Assembly (NCBI GenBank): GCA_963556195.1
Contig: OY744520.1
Location: 5,103,132-5,167,131 of the forward strand
DNA from: Sepiola atlantica
Lineage: Eukaryota; Mollusca; Cephalopoda; Sepiida; Sepiolidae
DNA: 64,000 nucleotides
Reading direction: 5' to 3'
Made by a program: the position numbers and the translations under genes. The notes under the pieces are model-generated. The model searched no databases and was not told where the DNA came from. It saw nothing but the letters and a program-made list of their open reading frames with translations. Of this stretch, positions 35,247-46,580 are shown one piece after another; the stretch's first letter is position 1, and each line of letters begins with the position of its first letter.

Positions 35247-35840
35247 TTAACAACGTTCGTAGCTTTTTCTTACGAGGAAAGTTTGAAATAACTTAATGAA
35301 AAAGAAAAAAGAGTTCGTACAAAACGTATTTACTTGTTTCTGGTAAACGAGAAGAAAAAAAAACGCCAGACCTTTTTTTTAATTGTCTTGCTTTTTCCGT
35401 CGGGGTTGAAAATTGATATTAAAAACTTTCGTTTAGAAATTAATCCGTCTTTATAAAACATTTTAATTATTTTCCGTGGCGTTGGAGTTAACTTCTTCTG
35501 GTTGTTTTTAGAAAAACACCTTGCTTGTTAAAATCCAATATTAACTTATTGCTTTCTTGTTAAACAAATAACTCCAAAATCCTTTGTTTTCCAAAATCTA
35601 ACGATTCAAATTTTAGACAAAAACCTGAGTTTCCGTTGCAAACGTTTGCAATTTGCATTTGGTTTATTTTCATTTTTTTTAATCGATTCAAATCGTTCGA
35701 AATAAAAATATGTAGAACTGAATAAATTCAAATGCTTTTTCTAGAGGTGTGTGGAATGTAGTTTCGAATCTTTTCTTTAAGTGTGCGTGACACAGGGTTG
35801 GGAAATGTTCGTATAAATCTTCAACGTTAGCGTTCTGAGA
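35241..35840. other. No gene supported
   Basis: T-rich DNA between the TA tract and the minisatellite; no domain recognised. Confidence 0.5.
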
Positions 35841-35862
35841 TGAAATTCTCGAATCCTTGCCG

Positions 35863-36615
35863 CCAGTGTTGTGGCAATGTTAGTCTCAAAATCCTTCGTT
35901 GCCAGTGTTGTGGCAATGTAAGTCTCAAAATCCTTCGTTGCCAGTCTTGTGGCAATGTAAGTCTCAAAATCCTTCGTTGCCAGTCTTGTGGCAATGTAAG
36001 TCTCAAAATCCTTCGTTGCCAGTGTTGTGGCAATGTAAGTCTCGAAATCCTTCGTTGCCAGTGTTTTGGCAATGTAAGTCTCAAAATCCTTCGTTGCCAG
36101 TGTTGTGGCAATGTAAGTCTCGAAATCCTTCGTTGCCAGTGTTGTGACAATGTTAGTCTCAAAATCCTTCGTTGCCAGTGTTGTGGCAATGTAAGTCTCA
36201 AAATCCTTCGTTGCCAGTGTTGTGGCAATGTAAGTCTCGAAATCCTTCGTTGCCAGTGTTGTGGCAATGTAAGTCTCGAAATCCTTCGTTGCCAGTCTTG
36301 TGGCAATGTAAGTCTCAAAATCCTTCGTTGCCAGTGTTGTGGCAATGTAAGTCTCGAAATCCTTCGTTGCCAGTGTTGTGGCAATGTAAGTCTCGAAATC
36401 CTTCGTTGCCAGTCTTGTGGCAATGTAAGTCTCAAAATCCTTCGTTGCCAGTCTTGTGGCAATGTAAGTCTCAAAATCCTTCGTTGCCAGTGTTGTGGCA
36501 ATGTAAGTCTCGAAATCCTTCGTTGCCAGTCTTGTGGCAATGTAAGTCTCAAAATCCTTCGTTGCCAGTGTTGTGACAATGTAAGTCTTAAAATCCTTCG
36601 TTGCCAGTGTTGTAG
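35863..36615. repeat. 39-bp minisatellite, about 19 units
   Basis: Unit ttgccagtgttgtggcaatg + taagtctcaaaatccttcg. Every full unit is exactly 39 bp (starts at 35899, 35938 ... 36562, 36601), and a degenerate piece precedes the array at 35845. Because 39 is a multiple of 3 and the unit has no stop in several frames, open frames of 263 (plus) and 250 codons (minus) arise; their 13-residue periodicity reflects the DNA repeat. Two variable sites (gtG/Cttg and ctcA/Gaaa) are linked: every C-type unit is also A-type, and the pattern GG, GG, CA occurs twice in a row (36211-36444), a 117-bp higher-order unit. Confidence 0.97.
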
Positions 36616-37410
36616 CTATTCATGCCGATAATAATGAAGACAATCGCAGTGGTAGAATGAACAAAAGTGTATTAAAAGAAGTATTTTTACGAAGTACGTG
36701 GCATGCGCTTAGGGCCATAACTGCCACACTTCGCTGACGCTTAGATGTTTGTGTATTGATATTGCCTGGGTAAACCCATTTATTCTTAAAATAGGTAGAT
36801 TAGCTTATGAAATCACAATAAACAATGCACGAAATGCGACGTTTCGTGTATAAATAGTATTAATTTTTCGGGTAAACTTTTCAATTGATGTTTCCAGTAT
36901 GCAATTACTTTGTTAGTGTAACCATGTGACATTAACGAAGTTTCACAATTGAAATTGAATTTACTGGACATTTGAGTCAGGTCCGCAATTGAACCGGAGA
37001 TTTAATAAGTAAATAAATATTCTTTTCTTACGAGCAGATTTATTTTTACTCCATTGGCAGCGGAACTTTCTGGAATTGTTGGCCCTCGTGCAATTGCGTT
37101 GCTTCGGATGATCGCGTGAAATTGCTGCCCTGTAAAAAACCGTGCCTCGTGATACGTACGTTAAATACATTAGTAGCCCAATTTGTACAAATAAGAATAT
37201 ATGCATTTATTCACTAACATCAGAAGGTAATAGTATAGAAGATTTAAAAAATACTAACACGATAGATTTTAGTCCAGAATATTTCGGTAGAAAGACACTC
37301 GGCAAGTAGCAGGCTCCTGCTGATTACTATAATATGAACAGGTCATTTTGTATGTGTTCTTCTCTCCTGAGTTGTTGCAGGTACTGGTTAGTTGATGCGA
37401 GGTATGTTTC
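36616..37410. other. No gene supported
   Basis: Mixed DNA; short open frames without recognisable domains. Confidence 0.5.
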
Positions 37411-37617
37411 TTTTTTTTGTGATTGTGTATGATTTTTATAGGTTTAAGAATTAACACATGACTCAATAAGTTGCGTGCCTAACAAATAAAACAACAACTT
37501 TTAAAGAAAAACAACGTTTTTCATCAACTTTGTTGTCTTCTAGGGTGATGCACTGATTACAACGTTTCTCTAACAATTCAATGCGTTTATTATTGCACTA
37601 CTTGTCTGCTAAATATT
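37411..37617 (-). repeat. Duplicated end of the 39-kb mariner with its flank
   Basis: 37411-37616 matches 39131-39333 with few changes. The match includes the mariner terminus (start 37454, acacatgactcaataag, beside TA) and about 40 bp of DNA outside it (gattgtgtatgatttttata). Shared outside flank argues for a segmental copy rather than a second transposition. It stops at 37617 (after ctacttgtct), inside the transposase C-terminus. Confidence 0.85.
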
Positions 37618-37730
37618 GTCGTATGTTATCTTAGTGACGTGTAACTAAATACTAGACTGAAGAAGTATATGATCATTCCTTATATAGTGTGGGAGAATGC
37701 TGCCAGCGGTTTGGTGCCAAATATTATGAT

Positions 37731-37731
<1 letters not shown>

Positions 37732-37761
<30 letters not shown>

Positions 37762-38580
37762 GTTATGCCTCCTTGGACATCTCCCCTTTAACTATCTTCT
37801 CAATTCAACTGTTAAAAAAACTCTTAGTACAGTATCGATATCCTGATCAAATTATGTTAAATATTTAATTTGATAACTCCTAAAAGTGCCCCCTCAATTT
37901 CCCCCTCCTACCACTTTGTCTGAATTCATCCAACATCATCTTAAACTGATCCACGCTATTGCTGTTCTTAATTCGATCTGGCAACTTATTCCAAAAACAT
38001 ATTACTCTGTAAGCAAAAGAACTTAACTGGTTAACAGACCTACTTTTTGAAAACTACCTTTACAATAACTTTCCAGATCTAAGAGAAATAAAAAAAATGC
38101 CCACCATAGTTAGAAATGCCATTAATTATCTTGAAAGTCTCAATCATATCACCTCTCATTCTTCTCTCCAGCAAAGTAGTCAATCCCAATTTGTCCAATC
38201 TCCCCCTGTAACTGCACTCCTTTACTTTACTTATTAGTTTTGTCACCCTTATTTTACGCCTTCCAGTTTCAATATTACATTTAAATTTCCATATCTAGTC
38301 GCTGGAGCTCAGGCCTGGGTGCAGTATTTTATATGAGGTATTATTAGAGCTTTATATATCCTTAACACAACATTTGTCTCCCTCGAAATAATATTCCTAA
38401 CCATCCACCCGATCATTCAATTTGCCCTAGATACAATGGTCAAAATATGATTATTTGCCTAAAATGTATCACCAAACCCCACTACGAAATCTCACTCTCC
38501 ATCTACTTCTTTGAGTTCTCTGTTGTTTAGTACATATTCAACTCCGACATTTTGGTTGTAATATTTTTACATCTACTCGT
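37732..38580 (-). pseudogene. L2/CR1-like LINE remnant
   Basis: Minus-strand relic. From about 38400 down it reads MVRNIISRETNVVLRIYKAL, then CSYRGRLDKLGLTTLLERRM and RGDMIETFKIINGISNY, a frameshift, then WNKLPDRIKNSNSVDQFK near 37950. The order (RT thumb, RxxMIETFK, FWNxLP..V..VxxFK) is the 3' end of L2/CR1-type LINEs. The 3' boundary is an ATT/TTTA tail (37732-37762), typical for short-repeat-tailed CR1/L2. Stops and frameshifts throughout. Confidence 0.8.
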
Positions 38581-39120
38581 TAACTGAAAAATATATATTA
38601 TTTTTGCTTTCCTTTGAATTTGGAGCCGATTTGTACAAAATATGCAACTCTTTTTTTTGTGAATTTTTCTTAGTGGTCGCACACGACTCTGGGAACGTGT
38701 TTTCATAGCGGGTTACGCGTTAATGGTTTCGTCATCGTAATGGTAAGGAATAGAACTCTGGTAAATATTCTGCTATGAAGAAACTAATCTTGTAATGAAA
38801 ACAATGTATGCCCTGTAGTAAACTACTCTATCTGTGACGTACAGAATACATCATAAATTTTGTCATGCCAATTTCCTATTTATTTTGTATAATTTTTTAT
38901 TTTTGCGTGAATTTTTTTTTTTTTTTACTTCAATTAAAGCATATTTACGTATATAAATGGTTAGACTTACATAAAGGTACACAGCTTTATTTTAATCATT
39001 TTAAAACTTTAGACTAATTTTTTTAGCAGTGACTATTTTAATTTAATGTTTTAAGTTATTTATAAAATTTATATGAAAATGTTTTTTATCTAAAATGTTT
39101 ATAAAATGATACACTTTAAA
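38581..39120. other. AT-rich DNA, no gene
   Basis: Nothing recognised; a T(14) run near 38907-38926. Confidence 0.5.
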
Positions 39121-39174
39121 AAATATTTGTCTTTTTTGTATGATTGTGTATGATTTTTATAGGTTCAAGAATTA

Positions 39175-40406
39175 ACATATCACTCAATAAGTTGCGTGCC
39201 TAACTAATAAAACGACAACTTTTAAAGAAAAACAACGTTTTTCATCAACTTTGTTGCCTTCTAGGGTGATACACTGATTACAACGTTTCTCTAACAATTC
39301 AATGCGGTTATTATTGAACTACTTGTCTTTGGCCTCAAAATACGCCTTAGTGTCCCATATCACTTCTTCATTGGAGTCAAATCACGTTCCTTGGAGCATT
39401 ATTTGAGGTCTGCAAACAGCCTGTATTCGCTGGGGTCAGATCAGAAGAATAGTGTGTGTGTGTGGAACCAATTTGAAGTGCAATTCATGTAATTTTCTCG
39501 TCTTTGTGACACGCTCTGCTTAAAGTGAACTTTTTTCTTCTTCATTTTGGGTCCGTTTTACTATTTCTGTGTTCAAACGAACCAATAATTCAATATAATA
39601 CCTGCGATGAATTGCCTTTCCTTTCTGAAGGTAATCGAAGAACAAAATACCTTGCGCATCCCAGAATAATGAGGTCAAAATCTGACCTTTGGTTGCTTTA
39701 GACGGTTTTCACCTGCTGCTGTACACTAAGCTGATGGCTTATTGTACGTCAGAGACAAGCGTTGTAACTATGTTTAATCCATTGTCACATATTGATGCAA
39801 AGACTCTTTTTTTGTTGTGCTGAAACAGTTGCTAACAACGCTCTGAATCGTCGACATCATATTTGTTTTTGATTGACTTTGACAAAACGCGGTAACCACA
39901 TTGAAAACAGCTTTTTATCGACAAATGTTCATGAAAAATGGTGAATATACTGCTTACTTCAACTCTACGGCTATCAAACTTAACTTTAATTTACGATCGG
40001 CCAAAACGAATTTTTTTTAATGATTTTTCGGAACAACTGTCGAATTTAGGCGACCTGAGAGTTTGTGTCTGTACGACCACGTCTAAAGTCAGCATACCAC
40101 CGCCTAACGGTTGTTCCCGATGGGGAAGACTCTGAATAGCACTTACGACTCTATTGATTTGCTTAAACAGTATTTTCCTTCATCAGAATACAATTCTTTA
40201 TCAACAAACAAAATTAAGATTTTTTCCATTGTTCTGAAAATTGGCAACAGTAAAGTCACGTAAATGAGTGTAATTTATAAAGTAATAATCCTATTTGGAT
40301 CACATTTTGAAACGTGCTATTGGAAGGTTAGTACTTTATAAAATCATATGGATTTTTTTATAAGTGACGCCATCTATGTCATATCCGGGATTATTGAGTG
40401 ATATGT
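39175..40406 (-). mobile_element. Second mariner transposon, heavily decayed
   Basis: Terminal sequences acatatcactcaataa (39175) and ttattgagtgatatgt (ending 40406) are inverted repeats, each bordered by TA (39173-39174, 40407-40408). Total 1,232 bp. Minus-strand transposase relics in several frames: SPSGTTVRRWYADFRRGRTD (near 40090-40030), LTSLFWDAQGILFFDYLQKG (near 39690-39630), HELHFKLVPHTHYSSDLTPA (near 39500-39440), AYFEAKDK and ELLEKRCNQCITLEGNKVDE (near 39350-39230). The block order is that of a mariner DD34D transposase, from a lineage different from the 24.6-kb element. Confidence 0.9.
39180..40229 (-). pseudogene. mariner transposase pseudogene
   Basis: Likely start MEKILILFVDKELYSDEGK at about 40229. 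At least four frameshifts and several stops. The second catalytic region (FHQDNA-type) is not recognisable, the third survives as a SDLTP-like variant. Far more decayed than the other mariner in this window. Confidence 0.8.
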
Positions 40407-40408
40407 TA

Positions 40409-40980
40409 AGTATAACCGTGTATTTACAAATACTTTCTCAATACATTTAAATCAAATTTATCATAATACAACACTAAAAGAACATATTTATGTATATTAA
40501 AATAATTTACAAAATTTAAGTAATCGTTTCAGTTACCGTGTATTTGTTTATTACGACGAAAACGAAATATTAACTGATGCAGCTACCAATGAAAATCTGT
40601 CATGTATCTTAAACATTCCCATTTAGTCTTACCATTATTTTTACTATCTTAGTATTTTATTTAGAATCCGACGAGACGAAACCAAATATGAACTAATTTT
40701 AATTTGATCGGTATATAAAGAACATTGATTTCAAATTAGATCTGGTGTGCTTAATTACATTTCTACATTTAAAAAAATGAATTTAAAATTAAAAATTTAA
40801 AATGTCGTAATGAAAATCTAACGCTAGCGCTCAGAAAAGTGACACGTAGCGTTTCTTTTTTTATTTTATAACTCATAGATTATGTTCATTATTACGAAGA
40901 AATAATTAGAATGGATTAAAAAAAATATAAATCAATCCCAAAACTAAGGAATATTTTTACATGTGTTTAGGTTGACAGCA
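40409..40980. other. AT-rich DNA, no gene
   Basis: Nothing recognised. Confidence 0.5.
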
Positions 40981-41099
40981 TCTTGATATTTTCAACAACC
41001 AATCTCATTATAATTAATAATTACCAATTCTATATAACCCACTATAACATAACGTTGCTCTCTATATCCTTTAAGCAGGTGCTTAACCGATTTGAAATC

Positions 41100-41480
41100 C
41101 CTGCTTCCCACTGTGAAACATCCACAGCAAGAACTTATCTAGCTACAACCATAGCAAATAACCCCCCTCTCGCTCTATTTGTGTGGGTGTGTGTACCAAA
41201 AACCAAACGGAACTTCCGATAACAAAGTGTATTCCCCAGAACATCCAATCTGTAGAATAAGATACCATGGGTCTGCTTCCCAGACGACTACAACATAGTC
41301 GTCTTCAAGTCTAATGTAGACAAATATTTGTTGAGCCGTCCTTTTGGATAATCAATTCCTCTTAAGTAATAATCTTCTGCTTATTCTCTTTCTAACCTTT
41401 AGTGGTGACGATCTCTTTACCCCTTATCCGCGAGTGGCATCCGGGCCTTGAGAAGTTGTGGCCATTAGTAATAAAATAAT
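41100..41480 (+). pseudogene. LINE 3' end trace
   Basis: A plus-strand frame near 41247-41355 reads NKIPWVCFPDDYNIVVFKSN then VDKYLLSRPFG and stop, the pattern (W/I)NxLP...VxxFKxxxDxxL seen at the C-terminus of CR1/jockey-like LINEs. Upstream similarity is not clear. Short 3' region ends in ggccattagtaataaaataa. Confidence 0.5.
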
Positions 41481-42320
41481 TAATCTAAATTAACTTGTAA
41501 TTATATTCCACAGTCTCTGATATCATTTAAATTGGTAAACTATGTAACTTATACATCAATAAGTAAATCAAATATCTGCTGATAGCATTACAAAATAATA
41601 TAAATACTAGTAAAATCATTATTGCTTCCCTTTGAGTTATATAGAGTACGCATGTAACAGCTAATCGAATTATCTCCCTTGCTTGATAAATCTTTAGTTT
41701 TGTGAATAAAATAAAGAATAGCGACATAAATTAAACTTTCCAACTCATTTCGATTTTTTTTTAATAATGAATGTCAAAATGAAGTGTTCTTCCTCTCTAA
41801 AATAAAGTTACCATGGCGTATTTAATTCCTGATAACAAATTAAGAATAGAAATATTCATAGATCCATATCACTGATAAAGGGTTGTTTTTTTTTACTTTT
41901 ATAAAATTTAATGTTCAAATGTCCAGTTTATTTGCTGGTATCCTTACCAACGTAAACGTGTTCGTTTGTCCATGTCATTGGTTCATAAGAAAAACTGTTA
42001 CATATGAAAACAAATTCTTTAATTGATTCGGTTTGCATTTCTAAAACTTTATAAAGATTTAAAAAAACATTATGATGAACAGTCTGTTTAAGATCCTTGT
42101 GGCAGAATAAATTTCCTCCGAAAAAAAACGTGTAATAAGTCTTCGACGATGTTTATTTCTTAAACTTGATGTAAATATGACTTAAATCGGCACCATTATA
42201 TAATAGATATATCTTATGAAACTGATAAGATGTTGAGCTGACATTGATTTGTGGTTCGAGTTAATTCGCAGAGGTAAATCTACCGAGACGTTTTCTTACA
42301 TGATTTTGAATTACGTTATT
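41481..42320. other. AT-rich DNA, no gene
   Basis: Nothing recognised. Confidence 0.5.
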
Positions 42321-42321
42321 C

Positions 42322-42335
42322 AATTACATATATAA

Positions 42336-42403
<68 letters not shown>

Positions 42404-42414
42404 TTATATATAGT
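42322..42414. repeat. (TA)n inside a palindrome
   Basis: TA run 42338-42400 framed by tataattcatat and atatgaattata, so the whole block is an inverted repeat. Confidence 0.9.
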
Positions 42415-42416
42415 AA

Positions 42417-42500
42417 GCTATGAAAATATATTCATGGCAAGTAAGCTACACAGAGGCTTCCGCGTTTTATCCCCGGGGGGAATCTTCAGGCTAAAATGCA
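42417..42500. repeat. Interspersed repeat, partner of 110-215
   Basis: tatgaaaatatattcatggc, gcaagtaagctacacag, then atccccggggggaatcttcagg. On the minus strand CTGAAGA is followed by TTCCCCCC/GGGGAT and AAAACGCG, a hammerhead-like layout with A for the G of GAAA. A second TA tract follows at 42716-42754. Confidence 0.5.
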
Positions 42501-42714
42501 TGGAGTTATTTTTGCCGAGTGTTTTTATATACACGGCTTGCTAGTTAACCAATCAGATTCTTTGTTGTTCTCAGCCAATTGTTGGGATTCCCACGAACAA
42601 AGGTCTTGTTAGTGTTACTTCCTGTTCTATTGTTCTGTTTTCTATAGATTGGCCTATATCCTGTTTCCATTTGTTGGGTCAATATAATGGGTGAATTTAT
42701 TTTAACACGTGGTT

Positions 42715-42754
<40 letters not shown>

Positions 42755-42756
<2 letters not shown>

Positions 42757-43940
42757 CAAGAAATACTACGCTAATTCGGTGAATCAATCCAAAGCTTAGT
42801 GGATCAAACGTCTGACAAAATGCAGGTTAGTAAGAAATGCCTAATCCCAAGAGGTAGGAGCCGGAAATAAACTGAAACAATTGGCGCCCCTATTGAACTT
42901 GCCTAATAACTTAAGGGTTATACTTACTGTAATCCTCATATCGAGTAGGAGCAGGTCACAACAATATAACAAGGTGTCGAGTATATATGGCTTTCAGAAT
43001 GATTAAAAGTAGTAATCAAATTATTCGGATAACACAAATCGCTAATTAATACGCTCGTATAACGAGACGAAAAAGGTCCAAGAATTGTTTTTCAGGTAAT
43101 TCAATAGTTTAAAGTTTTCTGCACCAAGCTCATCTTTGTGGCAAATGTATTACGTCGAGCTGACGATGTCCAATTATGTAATTGTGATCCCATGAAAATC
43201 AACCCGTGCCGGTGGTTCGGCGGTTGAGCTGAATCTATTTTTGAAAAGGCTGAGTGCATGCTGAAGTGTTGGTAGAAAATTAGTTGAGGTACGGAACAAA
43301 CTTGTTCGGTACTTGAGGCTTTTGGGCTGGTTAGTTGTTAAACACATATTGAAGTTAGTGACGAGAGCACAGTCTACATGTGAGGTTTCGATGTATACTA
43401 GCCAGTAACGTGTGAAAGTTGAAAAGTGGGTATATAATAATATTCAGCATAATTTCGAATATTGGCCGCTTGTTCAATCGATATTCTCCAGATTACAGAA
43501 CAGATAAGCGCGCAATACTTTTATGAAGATCATTTGTTTAACGGAAAACTCTCCGGCGTTCTTCATTCGCTTTCTATCGTAGCCGAATCCTGAATTTTAC
43601 CCACTAGTGTAGATATTCTGCAGTGAAATGTTACCTATAAGTTGTGATTTCAATCCCTGGTGAAGAAACTAAATTAAGAATGATCTGATACTTGATATCT
43701 ATGCTGCATTTCTGTTGTACTTAACAGAATGACGACACACTGATATATGAAAATATAATGATATATCTTTATTGTCGGTGGTGGTGGACGATTGCGGGTT
43801 GCGGGCTCAAATCGGCAATCGACTGACGATATCAATCCTCGGTTGATATTATATAACAATTTGTGACACCTACATCTCTAAATGACTACCGTGGACGGCA
43901 CTCACCTTTTGACGGTGTGTTTCTTTCTGCTGCTAACCTT
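42755..43940. other. No gene supported
   Basis: Mixed DNA. A short GGTGGTGGT-like run near 43777. No recognised domain. Confidence 0.45.
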
Positions 43941-43952
43941 TGCAAGTGGTTT

Positions 43953-44075
43953 CAATCAACAATTATTTTATTTTTGACAATCCACCATGTTTGTTTTTCT
44001 CGACCAGATAGCTTAACATCAGTCAATGATTATTATATTTTAGACAATCAATCATGTTTTTTTTTCGGCCAGGTG
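43953..44075. repeat. Diverged ~68-bp tandem duplication
   Basis: tcaatcaacaattattttat..gacaatccaccatgttt..cgaccaga is followed by tcagtcaatgattattatat..gacaatcaatcatgttt..cggccagg. A 125-codon open frame (43863-44240) runs across it but matches no family I know. Confidence 0.7.
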
Positions 44076-44828
44076 TGTATCCGTGCCAAGTGCTTCTACT
44101 CCTGCAAAGTGACCATATCGGTACACCAAGCCTGGGTATCTAACACCTATAATGGTATGCCGACGAATTGGGAGCAATCTACCCCAAGGGCATTAAATAA
44201 AGTGTTTATTACGAATTCTGTAGAAGGTTATCGGCTATGACAATATGCAAGTTAAGAAGGCCGGAGAGACCACGATCGAAATATTGTGAAAATGGCCACA
44301 AGGAAGTCGACAAAAAGAATTCGGAACATGTAAATACATAATGTATATGACAAAACTTCAAAGCAAAAGTAGTCATTGATGCGTTTAGTGTCGATTAAAC
44401 TTTCTATTTGTGTTCGTGTAATTTTCTGTATATTCTTTACAATTATGATGTTGATCCTCTTGTCCAACTGACACTGAAATTAAGGTGCCAACGTTATATT
44501 CAAAATAGAATAAAAACAGCTGTCTAATATACTCAGTCATGTCTATGCAATCGATGTTAAAAGGTTAAATAATTTGTATATTGCTTTGCAAAAAGACATC
44601 TCATTAATTAACTATTTATTTTTATTTTTCTTACTATTCGATAATTGTTTGGCGATTTAAATATAACCCATAGTTCTTTTATGAGTATTTTTATATAGGA
44701 GATAAATGATTTGCATTTTTGGTGAAAAGAGTTTTTTCGGTCAATTTACTTACCGGGGTTGCGACTTAATTCTCCCGGGCAACCTCGGGAAACCCGCCAT
44801 GCTAGTAGTTTATAAAATATATCTGTCG

Positions 44829-44893
44829 CGTGGTGTAGTAGTTACAAACACGAACAGTAAACGCAGTGTGTTGAGTTCGAGTTCTGTATTGGC
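44829..44893 (+). repeat. tRNA-derived SINE head
   Basis: cgtggtgtagtagttacaaa (A box) and gtgttgagttcgagttctg (B box) about 40 bp apart, as in a tRNA. No acceptor pairing, so a SINE. Confidence 0.65.
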
Positions 44894-45104
44894 TACTTTA
44901 TCACTTTCATTAATATCCTTGGCAAAAGTATGAATTCGCATACCTTGCGTCCAGCTATGTGTTAAATAGTAGAACGGATTGTTGTCCTCCTCCGAAATAA
45001 AACCAGTCTTATGTTTCGCAATTTCTTAGCTGAAGATTGTAATTTACATTATGTAGGATTTTTCGGACTACTATTCTCATCTTGGCTGCTATATTAACAA
45101 CGTT

Positions 45105-45134
45105 TCGGCCGATGTGACCTCAGACATTCTTCAG
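45105..45134 (-). ncRNA. Hammerhead-like fragment
   Basis: Minus strand: CTGAAGA (45134-45128), a poor stem II, then GGCCGAAACGTTG. The two core strands are intact but stems I and III are not convincing. This CTGAAGA..GGCCGAAACG wording is common next to Penelope-like elements. Confidence 0.35.
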
Positions 45135-45989
45135 GTGCATCTTTTCTAACTCGGGACCTGAATAATCGAACTTGTGATTCTTTATGTCAGACTCGGGAAT
45201 CTATACAGAACTTTGGTTTCAGTTCGAAATTCCGTATAGGTTTTCGAGTTCGACATTATGATTCTAAATTTCGACTATTAGATTTCCAAGATCAAATAGA
45301 TGTACCAGAAATGTTCGGAGTTTATACTGGCCGAAATGTTTTCAATATAGCAACGATGATGCGAATTTTAGTCAAAATAATCCAAATAATACAACATAGC
45401 TCATGCCGGTACTGCTTTTCGTCTCCCTGGAATTCTCCCTGGCACTGGGCTCGAGCATTGCCGGTTCAGGAGAGGTGCGGTAAGAGATTGCGCAACCCTA
45501 GCTTCAACATAGATTATCCTCATCATTGCTGATTGTAAGAAGAATGTCAAGTAATCTTTTGTTAAAAGTTTTGATCATCTTAAGAATGCGCTCAAGAAAC
45601 ATTATCTTTATATTCTTATTATATTCTTTAGATGCTATGGCCATTTAAGGTTGGATTTCGTCATTCTTTTCATTATTTATCTGCCTATTTTTTATATCTA
45701 CTTATTTTATCCATTTTCTCTCAAATATTGTGTTCTTGTAAAGTATAGCTACTCTACCTCCCCTTTCCACTTTTCCACTTTTTTATTGGTTTAAAGAAAT
45801 GAAGGCGTGTGATTAAGGGCAACGTCCTTAAGCATGAATTCATTCTGCTTGTCCTACATAGTATAATATTTCGTGTCTATTGTATCTAGATTAGAATATG
45901 CATGTTTACTGTAGTTCATTTTATATTATTGTATTCGGATTTAAGTACTTTTTAATAAATGTAATTCATATATATATATTATGATACTT

Positions 45990-46580
45990 TACACAAAAAC
46001 GGCAGGACGACACTATAGACGTAAGGGGCTACTGGGAATTAGGGAGTAGGTTCAGGGTTTCATTCTAAGTGTGAAGCTGTGCAGCGAGATGTCTGTTTAC
46101 ATTAGTTTTAAATCTCTGCATGTCGATACTGTCGGGAAAACAGGGGGCAGGGATGGAGTTTCAGAAGCCAGCAGCACGAGGAAAGAAGCTATTGGAGTAG
46201 AAGGCTCTCCGGCATCTGGGGACCTCCACAGTGAATGGATAGGATTTAGCTAGTTGTTGAGTTGGTCTAGTGAATTTACGCCGAGTTGGCACCAGAGTAG
46301 CCAGTTCATCGGAGCATAATCCATTGAAGTATATGTAAAACAAGCACAAGGATACTACATTGCGGCGATGGGACAGGGCCTGGAGCTTGGTTGACAGTGA
46401 GGTACCTATTAAGTTGGCGACTATTTTTTTGGACCTTGTCAAGGAGGGAGAGACTAGTAGATGATGCACCAGCCCAGATGTGGCAACAAAACTCAATGCA
46501 TGGGCGGATGGTGGCTTTGTAGAAATACAGGATAATGTAAGGTGTGAGGAGTTTACTTGCACGGTAGAGAGAGTCCATGC
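45990..46580 (-). mobile_element. 5'-truncated copy of the main jockey/CR1-like LINE
   Basis: Minus-strand copy from ggcaggacg (46001, 3' UTR) to 46580, matching LINE residues from about 800 to the end. Two frames carry it: MDSLYRASKLLTPYIILYFY (46578 down) and SLSTKLQALSHRRNVVSLCL (about 46420 down), so it is frameshifted near 46440 where the T run has expanded. Confidence 0.94.

Noticed and set aside
35863..36615. CRISPR array
   Set aside because: Units are contiguous with no variable spacers and the genome is eukaryotic.
35827..36631. Cys-rich 263-codon frame as a zinc-binding repeat protein
   Set aside because: The 13-residue periodicity is that of the 39-bp DNA unit, both strands are open, there are no flanking domains and no sign of exons. 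Kept only as a question in the findings.
43863..44240. 125-codon open frame as a host exon
   Set aside because: No recognised domain, and it crosses a diverged tandem duplication.
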